Shown here in pieces: positions 23,867-37,542 of a stretch of DNA of 64,000 nt. Positions within the stretch are counted from its first letter, which is position 1. Each line of letters begins with the position of its first letter. The notes beneath the pieces were generated by a model. It had not been told where the DNA came from. It was given only the letters and a program-made list of their open reading frames with translations, and did no database searches. The translations under genes were made by a program, and so were the position numbers. This stretch comes from Thamnaconus septentrionalis. Lineage: Eukaryota; Chordata; Actinopteri; Tetraodontiformes; Monacanthidae. The stretch covers positions 3,430,501 through 3,494,500 of the forward strand of contig CM020506.1 of NCBI GenBank assembly GCA_009823395.1. The letters are read 5' to 3'.

Positions 23867-23925
<59 letters not shown>
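23286..23925. repeat. cluster of five CA/GT arrays in opposite orientations
   Basis: GT arrays lie at about 23291-23320, 23406-23457 and 23870-23923, and CA arrays at about 23582-23630 and 23687-23755. On one strand the order is GT, GT, CA, CA, GT, so neighbouring arrays are complementary and could pair within a single-stranded DNA or RNA copy. Confidence 0.95.
23529..23536. promoter_or_regulatory. palindromic SMAD-binding element GTCTAGAC (3' of pmepa1)
   Basis: A perfect GTCTAGAC in TTGTCTAGACAGC. This 8-mer is the optimal palindromic site for SMAD3/SMAD4 MH1 domains. It is the leftmost of nine copies in the window. Confidence 0.45.
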
Positions 23926-25564
23926 TGAAGGAGCCTCTCCAACCTCCTCTCCCCTCTTTCTTGACCTTGTTTTTTTTTTTTTTTTTAACCGTCAGCCAGT
24001 GTGGGTTTCCCTGAAGCGAGGGATTGATCCTCAACTGTACGACTTCTCAGCAACGACACCACTTTTGTCTGTTTCTGCCCTCATCAGAGTCTGTCCAGTC
24101 TTTTCATACCCGCTGCAAACCCTCCAGAACAGAGAACCAAACCACATTATCAAGTAAAAAAAAAATACATATGATCAAAAAAAACCAACATCCCAGTCCA
24201 CACTGGGAGAGCGAAAAAATCTGAGCGTATGACCTAAACTAAAGTCTAAGTGGGCTGTTAACAACCTCATAAGTCAAGTGTGATTCAAGCTTTGATTGAT
24301 CCCCTCACTGCTCCATTTGCTACTTTGGGTCAAGAGATTAAGTTCTTTATAGTATGATTCATTTTTATTCTTCAAGTGCTTGCAGTTCAATAAGAACAAA
24401 GTTGAAGGCGAGTCAATGATGATCAAATTGCAAAGATGATTTTCTTGTTGGTTTGAGAGTTTTTTTTTTTTAGTCTAACTTATCATGGTTAAAAAATATA
24501 TAAAAATTTCAACCATGGCTCATTAGAACTACACTATCAATTGTGATGCCGTTGGAAAAATGGACTAGATCATCTTATACCCAGATGTTTAGACAAATCT
24601 AAGGCTTAAAAAATTTTTGGGGGTAAGATCTATCTTGTATCTACATTTATCTTCAGTTTTTCTATCTACAGATACACTAACTGGGGGTGGGGATTCCTAT
24701 ATTTGGCCTTTCAAATCTCTTCCCTACAAACTGATTTGAATTCGGAGGTTTTGGCTGCGATTTGGTTTGTTCCCTGTGGAGGTCGCTGTTGCATAAAGAC
24801 TGGACATTAAAATAAAAAGTTAGGGCTTCATTTTTTGGGTTAGTGGCGCGTGAAAAACATCAAACTTGGGAAGTCAGCACCTCTGGTGATCACAAACTGT
24901 CTGCCGGCCTTCACGCCCGCAGTCTCGACACACAAGGCGACGGCGGCGAGATGAGCTGCTGTCAACACTCGTGTCACTTTTCAACACTTCGGCGTGTCTG
25001 TTTTTACAACAACCCACCGGGCGCCGCGTCCAAACGTGGCAAGAGTTCCCTTCGTAAAAAACAAAACAAATACGCACAACTCTTTCCCTGCTGTTGGAAG
25101 TGTGGCAATGAAGGCTGGGCAGGCGATCGAGGGTTTTTTTTTTTCTTTTTTCTTTTATATCGGGGATGAACAGGATTTTTCGCCGATGCGATCTGATCAC
25201 GGGGAAGACAGGCAGAGGCCGACACTGGCTGACGGGGGATTGTTGTCTCGTTCCTGGGAATGGGGGTGGGTGGGCAGTAAAGTGCTCAGAGATGCCTGCA
25301 ACGGAGAGGGCGGACTCGGTTGTGTTGGCCGGTCGGTGCACAGTCAGCATTGAGTGGCGTCTTTTCTTCAGGGGCGCAGGGTTTCTTTCTCTCTACCTTC
25401 CACCTCCGGCAATGGAGGGGAAAACCCAGACATTCAGAAGTTTAAAAAGAGACATATACAGAATGTGATAGAAGAAGAAAATTACTCTGTTTTCAGTTGT
25501 TGTTTTTTTTTTTTTGTTTTTAGAATTATCACGGGTCGATATTAGACGCGAGGTAGTAGCAGCC

Positions 25565-25690
25565 AGCTTTAGCATTGGCTAGCAACTCGTCGAGGAATTG
25601 AGGCTCCGGGCAAAAGCTTTTGATTGGACCCGTGGGCTGACTGGTCATTGGCTCGCACGACTCGGACGCTTGCATATATACATTTCTTTT
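25565..25690 (+). promoter_or_regulatory. promoter-like motif cluster antisense to pmepa1
   Basis: Three ATTGG (inverted CCAAT) boxes near 25573, 25624 and 25647 are followed by a TATATA at about 25674. This CCAAT-TATA order on the plus strand lies in the presumed pmepa1 3' UTR. It may be chance or an antisense promoter. Confidence 0.25.
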
Positions 25691-26499
25691 CCTCCCCACT
25701 TTTTTTTTTTTTTTACTTTGTCTTCAATCGTACTGTTAATTGTTGATCCAAGTCCGCGGTACCACCGTCAGTCTCTCCCATTTAAACAGGAAATGCTGTT
25801 GGCGACGGACGGACGCTGCTGTGCACCGAGTCGGTCCGACCTTCCGTGTTGTCCCTGTGCTTACAGGTTCCCAAACGCCTCAACAGACAGAGCTTCCCAC
25901 TTGATAAACGTCTCTGAAAAATCCACCTCCAAAAATAGTGCAATTCTTTTCAGCAATTATATAAATAACTCTAAATTCGTGCTTTTTCTTTTAAGTTCGC
26001 TCTCGGTTTGCATACGTGTGTATGTGTATACTCAACGTGTGACATATATGCAAGCCAACATGTACGAAGCAAGAACAAATAGACGAGAAAAAAACCCAAA
26101 CAAAAACAAAACTGTTCCACAAGGAAAGTTGGCACCTCAACAAACGTTTCTCCTTTTTTTCTACAATGAAACGACATGAAACAGACAAATCTATCAAGTT
26201 TAGAAAAATACCCCCACTTTCTCTTTTCATTTCTTTTTCTGTGATCAACAGTCTTTGTGCAAACCTTCTTATATATAAAGAAACAGAAAACATTTTAGTG
26301 ACAACTCCTGCACCGGTTGGTCGATTTAAGGCAGAACGTTTCGCTGGACGACTTTTTGAGCACTGCGCTACAACTGCTAAGCTAGTTGAAGCTAACGCTA
26401 AAGGAAGCTAATCTCCCTCTGAACTTACTCTAATGTGCTCGTACGTCCCAGTGATACAGCTAAAGAAGCGGGCACAGGAGTGAAACAGAGCTGAACAGC

Positions 26500-26533
<34 letters not shown>

Positions 26534-27160
26534 CAGCGAGGGCGATTATCTCTAGAAAATAAAAAACCGAACCTGGAAGAACCAAGAAGATTGCAACATT
26601 TCGCCTGGATATTTTTTTCTTCCAGCTAAACAAAGTGACAAACAAAAGAACGTAAGATTTCTAGCATAAAACAAACAAACATGTAAATATTTATAATGAA
26701 TGAAGACTAGTTGGTACTCTTTAACTGAGGATGGATGAGGTGGAGTTGTTAAGGGAGTGGAAAAAGAGGGAAGAAAAATATAGTCTGTTTGCCTTTCCCT
26801 TTGAACTTTTTGGCCCTCTTCTCTGACATCATTGCCGGATCATCTGAAGTGCTCTTCAAGATGCTTGTGGAACAAGAGGGGCCAGATTTTATCCGGCTGC
26901 TGTGCTCTGCAGGAGTGATGTGATTTCCTTAACAACAAGGCAGAGGGCGCTGCTTCCTGCTCCTTGGCCTAATTCATGATGTTTGCCATGGCCACAGCTA
27001 ACATGAAGCCGCCCTTACACCAGTCAAAGTGAATTATTGTTGTTATTTTTTTTGTTATTTACCAGTGAACTGTTGGTGTTGTTCCTGTTTAGGTCCTGAC
27101 CATTTCCCCACAAAATGGCGCCTGACATAATCCAGGCTAAGAATGAGGAAAGCGTAACTG

Positions 27161-29613
27161 TCACACCTGCTGGGGCTTCTGGGACTTCTCCTTGGTATTT
27201 CTTACATTCCTGTTGTCCGCGCTGCCTTGCTGTGGAGGCGGAGGCCGAAGCAGACCCTGTATGAAGGAGGAGGTGGGCGCCTGTAAGGACGACACAGTTC
27301 GATGGTTGCTGCCGGGCGCCAGCGAGGGCGGCCGGTAGAGGTGCCCGATCACCTCGTTATAGGTCGGCGGAGCTCCTTTGAGCCGCGAGCCTTGCTTCTG
27401 CTGCCGGGACAAGGCGTCCTGGGCTTCCAACACACTGATGCCTGGGTGGACGCTGGGAGGAGGAGCCTGCAGACTGCACAGGGACAAGCACGTAGCGAGG
27501 TCAGTGTTAAAGTTCGGAAACTGGTACCGCCACACAAAACGCACGCCGCTCAGGGGCCCTGTGTTACCTGGACTGCCGACAGGACCGGGAAGGGTGAAGA
27601 TGGTGGGAGTCAAACACTGTTCGGTTTGGCGGCGCTCTGACCGACTCGCGGTTCAGCTCCATCTGCTGCTCGGGGTCTCGGAGCTGCAGCGTGCAGGGTC
27701 CCTGGTAAGGCGGCGGCTCCTCACCGTCGGACAGGCAAATGGTCGGCGGCAGGTCGATGATGCTCTGCGGCAGGTAGGGGTACGTCGGCTGGAAGCGGCT
27801 CGGGGCATACGTGTGCTGGAAGCGCTGCGACTGAAGATTGGGGTGAGACTGCGGCTGCGCCTGCTGCGGCTCCCTCTGCAGGTAGGACGATGGAGCGCCT
27901 CTGTCGGGAGGGCGTGGGTTGTACACCTGGTGCTTTGGAGACGACGGAGAACAAATGAACGGGGAGTCGCCCTTCACTTGATGTAGGTTATGTTGGTTTG
28001 GCAAATTCCGCCGACATGTAGTTCCAGCCGGACTTACATCGTTTATACTGCTATTTGTCCCCATTCCTTCAGAAGGCCACAGACTTCCCTCCTGTGAAAG
28101 ACACACGAGATATTTTCAGTAACTTTTACACTTTAAGGTTTAACCACGTCATATCACAGGCTGTCAGGCAGCTAAAGGAGCAAGTACTACTACTCCAATT
28201 ATTCCATTTCAGTCAAAAATGTCACTTTATGTTACTAATTATTATGCCGAGGAGGAAGAAGAGTTTCACATATACAAATATGAAGCTACAGACAGAATAT
28301 ATAAATACAAAGTTGTTTTTCCTTGAGTCTGATGCAAAATCTGAATATATATGAATATTTTCTGTCCACTAGAGGGCTCTACTTAAGCCAACCCGACTTA
28401 AGACTTTGTTACTAAAAGTTTTGTGTCTTTTAAGATTTTCTTCTGTGTGCCAGGTAGTTTATGCTACGTTGTGCTTGTTTTTCATTGAAAAGTAAGACAT
28501 TTTCTTTATTGTTGCGTTGACCCGATTCACTCAAACGTACTAATATAGGTTAGCGTGCCAGTTAAAGTATGTCAAAGTTTCAGGGAGGAGCTCTGTGAAT
28601 AATCACTGTGTTAAACTTTATAGTTCCCCAGCGACAGCGTCCACCTGCGTGTCGGGCCGACTCTAGCTGTGTCAGTTTGTCTGGCTGCTAATCCAAATTT
28701 ACGAGGACAATGACTCCACGGAGCTTATCTGGAGCTCCGTTTGTGTGCGTCTGCGTCTGCCCGCTTGTGTTTCATCCTTTACTCATGTCTGAGTGGCAGA
28801 CTGGAGCCACACACACGCACGGGTATGCACACACACACACACACACAGTGATTCAATAGCAGGTGAGTCAAGTGGCGCATGTTGAAGTCATACGTTTGGA
28901 GAAGCCTCAGGTGTAAGTCATCTTGTGTGTCTTGCATGGAGACGGAATGTGGTGGTATTATGAGTCAACATGCCGCCTGTTCAATCGCTCTAATGGTCAA
29001 GGGCGTCACTCAGCCATCTGGTTTTCTTTGGAATTTGAGTTTCATTAAAAAAAATCAATCTTACATAATGTCTCTGACAGCGCAAATCTTCTCCGCATTC
29101 GTTGCCAGTTGCATGCGAAATGACTCTTGAGGTATAAACAAATTTGGCCTCACGGCTTTTTCGGAGCAGCAGGATAATTTACAGTCTCGCCATCGGAAGT
29201 GAGAAACACCAACAAAAAAACGGCCTGCAAGGCTGGTTCGATGCGGTCAAGCTGAATCATCAACCAGAGGGAGGAGACTGAAAGCACATCACCGCCGCTG
29301 CTGCTGCAGCACTGATCTGATGATCTCCTCCCCGCATCGCAAAACGCTCGCACACAAAATCACATCAGGGGCTTCACTTACGTTGGCCAGCGGCTGGTGC
29401 CTCCTGCGCGTGGGGGCGTGTCTGGAGAGCAAGGAGCGTGCGGAGAGGCGGTAGTGATTCAGCAGGCAGGTGATGACCACCACCATCACCATCATCACCA
29501 CCACAATCACCAGGATCTGGACAAACTCCAGCTGGGCTGCGGAGACAGAAATCACGCTTGGTTTATTCATCAGTCCGGGAGATGACGCTGGTGGGAGTTT
29601 ATTCTTCTTCTTA

Positions 29614-29678
<65 letters not shown>

Positions 29679-29790
29679 GTGTGTGTGAGTTGGCGCTTGA
29701 AAGATATAAATTTTGGTCAATAATCAGAGGTCTGTTAAAATATCCCAACCAATAACTGAAAGGAAATACTACTACTACTACAAAAAAATA

Positions 29791-29848
<58 letters not shown>

Positions 29849-29955
29849 TAATAAATAACAGCAATTCCACAGAACCATTGACAGCAGTAGTTTTCAACCA
29901 GGGGAAAAGAGAGGTTTCAGACATAACCCAGACAGAGACATGATCTTTATTGTGT

Positions 29956-29987
<32 letters not shown>

Positions 29988-32900
29988 CTGTGTCTTGGGG
30001 GTGGTGGCAGGGTTCAATGTGTCTGACACCCCTCACACACATGCACAGAGAAGGGGGGAACGGGGGGGGGGGGAGGGAGAGGCAGAGCCAGAATAGAGCA
30101 GACAGACAGGGCCAGCTTTGTTTAGAGACAGTCTGCTTCCAAACCCCCCCATCTGCATCCACCAGCCCATCGACACCGCAGAGCATGCACATACACACAG
30201 GGCATTTGTCTCCCACTTTTTTTTTCACAGGGAGCAGGCAGAGGTCAGGGCCAAGTCAGACAGACAGGGGAGCAGAAAGTAGCCCGCAGACGGCTGACAC
30301 ACACACACACACACACACACAGTTCCCACAGTCTACTTCTGTTTTCTGACTGGCTGAACCCTTTGACCACAAGACATGGCGACAGTCATCTGATCGAAAG
30401 TCTTTCCTAAACGAAGCTGCTGACTTAAAAACGCGGCTGACCCAGGCGCACAAGACACCATCACGAGAAACAAATCATCATGTCATCAGCATTTCAATTT
30501 TTTTTTTTTTTTTTTTTTTTTAAATCTGGCAGAGGTTACAACACAACATGGCTCACTACACAGCTCACTTCTTAGCCTCCCGTTACCAGCGGCTTGAAAA
30601 GCAGCTGGTGTCCTGCAGCTACATGAGCGGCGAGAGAAGATGGTCAATTGTATTTTTTTTTTTTTTTTCAGTAAATATCCATCACACCTATACCACATAA
30701 CAGCCGGCAAGTTGCGAAAAGTCAGACGTCGCTTCTTGTGTATGACAGCAGTTTTTTTTTTTTTTTACCGTCGCTGGTAAAGTGCTGAGGAAATGCTGCA
30801 GGAAATGTGGTTAAACACCAAACTGCAGGCCTAAGTGTTTCGTCGAGGGATTTTAATTGCACGGATTACTGCCCCCCCCAACCAAAACCTCAAAGTAAGT
30901 TTATAAAACACTTTATGTCTGAGCGGCCGTCCACTCCCTGGAGACGTTCCATTTCCGGAGGTCCAACCAAACAGCGGCGCGAGAAGCCAGACATGAAATA
31001 AAAATATCGAGACATTCTGCGGTCAACGCACGCATCAATTAAACAGCTTCTATTTCGACAGTCGCCTTTTTGCGAATTCACTCGCTCAACATTTCCATGT
31101 CTACTCGTGCTGTGGCACCGTCAGCACCAGCGGAATGCGTCCCCCCACAGCCGATCAGAGCAGATCAGAGTTTCCCTGCAGCGGAACTCACCGCACAGTT
31201 GTGTCTGCACGCAGTTGTCATGGTTGTGGCTCCCAGACGAAGGCTGCATGGTTTCGCTGCCGCGCTGGGATTTCTATTTTTTTCCACCCCCGGTCCAGGC
31301 AACAAATTGTGAAAAAGTTTATTCCAAGATTTAGAACCGTCCTTTCTTCTCTCAGCAAACTAACGGAAAAAATTTTTAAAAAGGCAAACAAACAAACCAA
31401 AAAAAAAACCCACATAAAAACTAAAAGGAACTAAAACAAACTTCCCTCCGTGGTTTAGTTCCGGGCTACATGCTACTGATGCTCCCGCATCACGTGTGTC
31501 CTCGCCGTCGGACACACACGCTCTGACGCTCGACTCGGGCGCGTCTGCGACTTTTTTTCTCACGCGCATTCCCACACTGTCCAGACGGCTGAGGAAACAG
31601 CTGACTTGGACCCCCGTGCCCACCCCCCCCTCCCTTCTGTGACACCACCAGCGCTGCCACAAATAGCTGCGAACAAAAGGGGTCAAAGTGACGGGGAGGA
31701 GGGGATGAGGGGAGGGGGTGAGAGAGCGAGAGAGAGAGAGCGAGAGAGAGAGAGAGGGGAGTGGTGGGAGCGTCTGGGAGACACAGATGGGGTCAGAGGG
31801 ACAGGCTGGCAGAATAATGATGAGGGAGCGTGAGAGGTACGGAGGGGATGGGGTGGGTGTGTGAAGCTCACTTGCTAACTACACCATCAGCTGCGTCCAG
31901 GAGATGCAACCTGAAGGCTCGTCTTCACTTAGCAAAAAGACAAAAGTTAAAGGAAAACAAACGCACCAGTGTTTTCATTCCCCCCCTCCTTGTGAAAATG
32001 GTCACACGTGGGGGAAAAAGGCAACATTTTTGGAAAGAGAGAATGACTTCAAAATTCCCAGTCTAGCCGGGTAGCATTCTCTCTCCCCCAGCGCGAAAAC
32101 AGTCGGACGCGACGCTGGGGATTTCGCACCGCATTTTGAAATCTGACAATTTTGTTGTGTGACTTGTTTGACAAAAACTGTCTGCAGAAATTAAACACTT
32201 TCCGAATGCATTCGCAAGCTGCAGCAGGAACGGAAGGCCAGGAATTGTTACCGTCGCTTCGAGTGCGTCGGCAGAACAGCCCCGCTGGAAATCCCAGCGA
32301 TTATGTGGTAGCAATTTACAGGAATTGTTGAGAAAACATGACTAATTCACTGACGTCCACTACATCACCAGGAACGCCCCCTACTGGTCGGATGTCAGCT
32401 AAGAAACTCGAAGGAACTTCAGTAACGTTGAGCTCCTAAACCAATAAACCATGTTTTTTTAAGCCAATAACTCATGTGTCAGTCCTGACATCGACACCGG
32501 AGGCACTGATCTCAAACAGTTACCAGCCCTGAGTAACAGTCTGGATAAACTGTCTGATGTTTTTTTTTTTTTTTAATCCCAACAGACTAACAACCTTATT
32601 AGCTTTGTCAACAGGCCAATAGCAGCGTTTATTTCTCTGGCGTCAGACTGCATTCCGCTCAGGGCCGTAGTGCGACTCATTACTACCAATTACCATAATA
32701 ACGCTCATAATATCTCTATGATACAATTTAATATCAATAACAAATGAATAATACGATGATAATATATCTATGGCTGCAATAGCACATTCTTCTCTGCAGC
32801 ACTGTAGTTGACTGCGTCTTTCTAACCTGATGCCATTTTCTCAAACGATGGATTTTTTTTTCTCAAACAATTGCTGAGCGGATAAAGGACGTCTCTTAGA

Positions 32901-35900
32901 GACAGACCCACGATGACACTGAGCCAAACACCACTTGCGGTTTCCTAATTTTAATTTGTCACACTCTCAACAACAGCTCATAAAAATATTCTGATCTGCC
33001 ATTTGTGTCAAAACAAAACATTAGCACACATTCCTGAGCTTTCAACTGATTCAGTTTCTCAGTTCGTCAGTTTGCAGTCAAGTCAAAGTTGACTTTTCTT
33101 CTTAATTGCATTCAGGAATAAAGCATTTGAAACTGTGATTGTTGTTGGTGAATCGTTTTAAAACTCTTATTAAACTATTATGAAACATAACCCCTGACTG
33201 TGTCTATGTCGGTCCCACTTGCAGTCCCAACAGAATGGTTTCCTTATTTCGCAATCAAAAAGAAAGCATTTTTATTCGTCCCTGTGGAGGTGCTTTGCCT
33301 TGGTGCAAACCATCCTTCAGCCGCAGAAATAAAACTGCACCAACTGCACCAACTGCAAGGAGTGCTTCTGCTGGTCTGATCACAGGCCAGATCGACAAAC
33401 TGCTGACTAAAAGTTGCCCTAATTGTCGGCTTTTCACTGGAGCTACAAAGTCTGAGGGGCTTCATGGTCAGAATTCATACATTTTTGAAGATGTGCACAA
33501 GCTCCAACACATTTTTATCTTTTCTCTTCTGAATCCCAGAGCAAAATATTTAAGCTTGTTCTTGAATGACTTGAGGGACATGCTACTCACGTCCCCAGTT
33601 TTAATATATATATTTTTTTTTTCTAAATCTCGGCTGAACTTGTACACTTGTTAGAAAAGAAAACACCAGCAAAAGGCAATTAATTTGCGTTCACTCCTGG
33701 AGTTCCTGGTCATGTTACACGAGTGAGACTGCTGATCTCTCTCCTCCCGGTGGGGTGTTGTCTAGACAGGAGAGGGCTGTAAGCCTGGCAGGCAGGCAGG
33801 CAGGCAGGCAGGCAGTCAGACACTCCACCACGGTTAATCTAAAGCAATTAGCTCATTTGTCATCCTCTGCCTGCCTCCACCTCCTCCGCCTGCATTCAGC
33901 TAAAGGTCACAGCTGGTCACTGCCGAGTCAGACGGCTCAGAGAGAGCAGACACGCAGGGGAGGGAAGGGGGTGCGGGACTCGCTGGGGAGAGTGGGGAGG
34001 GGGATTGACGGTAACAGGGTGGGAGCGCAGGGAGGGTGGAGGGTGTGTGCGTGTCTGGGGTGTGGTGGCGTGGGTGGGGGCAGGAAATGAAGTGGGAATA
34101 AAGTAGACTGTGTGATCTGTATTAAAGGTCTAGTGTGTAAAATTTGGCTTGATTTATGATTTTTATATTGGTGAAAGGTCAACATACTGCCCGTAAATAC
34201 ATTACGGACACATCTCTCACAATATTGTGAAAGATGTGCAAGTGTATACTCGCAGTACAATAAAAGTAATTTGGTTTTCCTACGCTTAAAATAGATCTCA
34301 TATATACAGTATAAGAATATACATAGAGCAAAGGTCTTGCTAGTTAGCTGCTATCTTGCGCCACCATTTTTAAGGCAGCCCATTTTTTCAGGAAACCTGG
34401 CTGACAGAGGCCTAAATACCAAACGCGCTGTCAGACGGCCTTCCTTAAATACCAGGCGTCCTTAAAAATGGCCACCTTCTCACTGCCTCACCCGAAAGAC
34501 AAGGAGAAGGAAAAAGGCAGCCAGGGACAGTAAGGCCAAGAGAGAGAGAGACTAAAAGCTGAAAAGGGGAAGAAAAAACTTTGATGGTGACATAAGAGTT
34601 AGACGGGGAGGGGGACGGATGTTTGGATGAGAATTAAGAAAAAAAATAAGCAAAAGGGAAGGACAGAAGTGCAGACATGGAGAGGTTGCACGTCCACCTA
34701 CCCAACCCCCGACCCAACACCCTCCCTTTTTCCCAGTCCTCATATGACTCGGCAGTCTGGGCAGAAATAGCACAGACAACTGTGTGTGTGTGTGTGTGTG
34801 TGTGTCTGTGGGAAAGAGAGACTGGCTAAGAGAGAGGGAGAGGAAGGAAGAAAGAGGGGTGGGGGTGCACACACAACTTGCTAGCCTTCCGATTTCCATG
34901 AGAAAGGCTATGGGGGGTAAAAGGACAGGCGCACACACACACGCACACGCACACACACACACACACACACTTCATTGACTTTGGACGTCGTCGTGGTGCA
35001 GCCAACAAGTGTGGGAACTCGGCCCTATAAAACTCCCACTGCTGCTCTCAACAGTGGGAACACGTGCGTGTCCATGTGTCAGCATGTATGTTTGTCAGAG
35101 GAGGTCAACGATTGTCGTTTTTATATTGTTATAATTCCGCGATAGGATCGTTCTCAACTAATTTCGCAAAAAAAAAAAATAAAAAAAAAAAAAAAGCGGA
35201 AACACAGCGGCAGACAAACATGCGATGACGCTGCAAAGTATGAGAGTGAACTGCACAGACGAGCAGAGGATAGAGACGCGGTCTAAATTAAGATGGCTAA
35301 TCCAGGGGACTCCCATGTTCAACATGTACTGTATGTCTGATCGGGAGCGGCCGGCTGCGCTAATGCCGTCAGTGAGTGGGTCACAGACGGATACAAGCTC
35401 TGAGTTCACAGCCTCGTCGCCGGAATGTAAACTTAATTTCTGTGGAAGTTAATTCCAGGATTTTCTTTTTAGGGCAGAAAAAACAGTCTGGATTAGAAAA
35501 CAAAAAACAGCCCTGCGAGCATCTTGAGTTTATCATATTATGAAACTGACCCCAACAACCTCAGATAATCTAGGCTGAGCGTCGCGCCAAAAACATTGTG
35601 TCCCCAAACAGGTTTATCGTCTGAATGGGAGGTGAAACCGCTTGGCACTGCATAGCCATTTCACCGATGGGTTTGTGCTAGTGCTAACATGCTAACGAAG
35701 ACAGTAACTGATGAAGGGAAGCATTTTAGCATGTGTGATATTATGTTATGCAGGGTGAGTTTTTATTTTTTTGCATGCAATATTTGCTAATCAGTGATGT
35801 ACAGAGAAAGGCTGATGGGAATCTCAGAGGTTAGGCCAGGCATGGGCAAACTGCGGCCGGGGGCCATATGTGGTCTGTTACGCTTTCTAATCCGGCCCGC

Positions 35901-37227
35901 TGAACTTTAAGGCATTATATTAATAGTAAGTGAGTCATAAAATAGTTGTATTTCATACATTTTTTCAGTGTTTTAAGAGTCATTTCAATGAAGAGCTAAA
36001 TACCGTGGGGCTTCAAAGACACATTTTGTTGTAACTTTGCTTTCGCTCATTTTCAATTGACATTAAAGCATGTTTCCTACATATGCCATGAAATATTGTT
36101 TTCCTCCTATGAGGTAAGCAACCAAAACCATCCACCTGCTCCTGCTCCAGCCCCCTCTGTCACATTTTAGAACCCATTGTGGCCCCACGAGTCAAAACGT
36201 TTGCCCACCCCTGGCTTTGAGGGTTGTTTTATCAATGAGAAAACCATTGAACGCAACCCCAGGAGTGTTCCAGGAGTTTAAGAGATAAAAGCAACTTAAA
36301 ACTCAAAAGGTAAAGTTTTATTCTACATTAAATAGGTCATCTGTGTGTGGCACTCGCAAGATGCCAGGGTTGATTGAAAAAGGAACGTCTAGCATGAGCA
36401 GCGGCCAGGCAGTCAGCCAAGTGAAGCTCTGGGCGGACAAGATTAATATAGACGGCCCAGTCTCGCACCTTGCATATGTGCGAATAGAGAGGACTGGGTG
36501 CAGTGTTCTGTTTTTTTTTTTTCTTCTCCACATAACCCAGGAGAGAATAGAGATGTCCCAGAACAGAGCAGAATGAGGCGCTAATTGATTTGTCGTCCAT
36601 CGGGTTCGCTAATCTGATTTGTCTTTTGGATGAAATCAAAGCCCAGTGCTAATTTTCATCTTGTCATCAACACATTGGGAAGCAGCAAGGCTTGAAGTAG
36701 AAGCAGACTGGAGAAATTCCAACCTGCACACTTGCGTCAGTGCATCGGCCTAGTTTTACATATAGCCGATGACATAGTTTGAGTCCTTGTTGAGTTGTTT
36801 GGGCCCGTGTTGTGAAGAACCTTCATTACCTTTGCCTACTTTGTTTTTTTGCCTCACAACAGAATGGCGTAATATTGTGAAAGAGAATTTTTAAGAGGCA
36901 CAACATAAATTATTTGTATGTGTTGTTGTGTTGCATGAGTTCAACAGAGTTTGACATCTAATTAGAGCTGGTGTCTCCACTGTGTCTTTCTTTTTAATGC
37001 TTTTCAAACCAGTGTCTGGACTGTTTCATTTCATTCTTCCTTTTTTTAAAATTTCAATCTATTCAATTTATTTAAAAACTTATTAGTGACCAAGTAACTA
37101 AAGATGCCCATGAAATGAAGTGAAGTTGGGTAACGCACGAGACACGCAACGAGGCACGCAAGTGCCACACCTAATACTGTAATGGACACACAAGGTCATT
37201 AACAATAGAAAAAGCAGCAAAAGTCAA

Positions 37228-37264
<37 letters not shown>

Positions 37265-37500
37265 CCCACTGTGTACAAGCTAACCTGCTGAGCATTCTGT
37301 CTGAAACATATGAAAATCAAACCTCATTATCAGCTGCTTGTCTGGCTCTCTAAGTGCGAGTGTGTGTGCGTGTGTCTTTGTGTGCAATGTGTGTGTGTGT
37401 GTGGAGTGCATGATGCTCATTAGAATTCTAGCCAGAAGGAGCTAGACTACCCCTGTCGTCTCGCACCCCTGCACTCTCACTCACACAAGCGCGCACACGC

Positions 37501-37542
<42 letters not shown>

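Larger units (their letters stand above)
21427..27160 (-). other. pmepa1: probable pmepa1 3' UTR and downstream region
   Basis: The region is downstream of the pmepa1 stop on the minus strand. Minus-strand AATAAA signals occur at 24364-24369, 21966-21971 and 21427-21432; which one is used cannot be told. Mammalian PMEPA1 transcripts have multi-kilobase 3' UTRs, so an extended UTR is plausible. The stretch contains several long CA/GT arrays, an (ATC)n run at about 22937-22972, an A-tract at 26502-26532 and no other recognisable gene. Confidence 0.4.

Noticed and set aside
14600..27000. search for zbp1 between pck1 and pmepa1
   Set aside because: No exon resembling Z-alpha or RHIM domains was seen in either strand; I conclude it is absent here but a by-eye search is not proof.
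33235..33654. 139-codon plus-strand open frame in pmepa1 intron 1
   Set aside because: No recognisable domain, no homology I can recall and a non-coding-like composition; kept out of the features.
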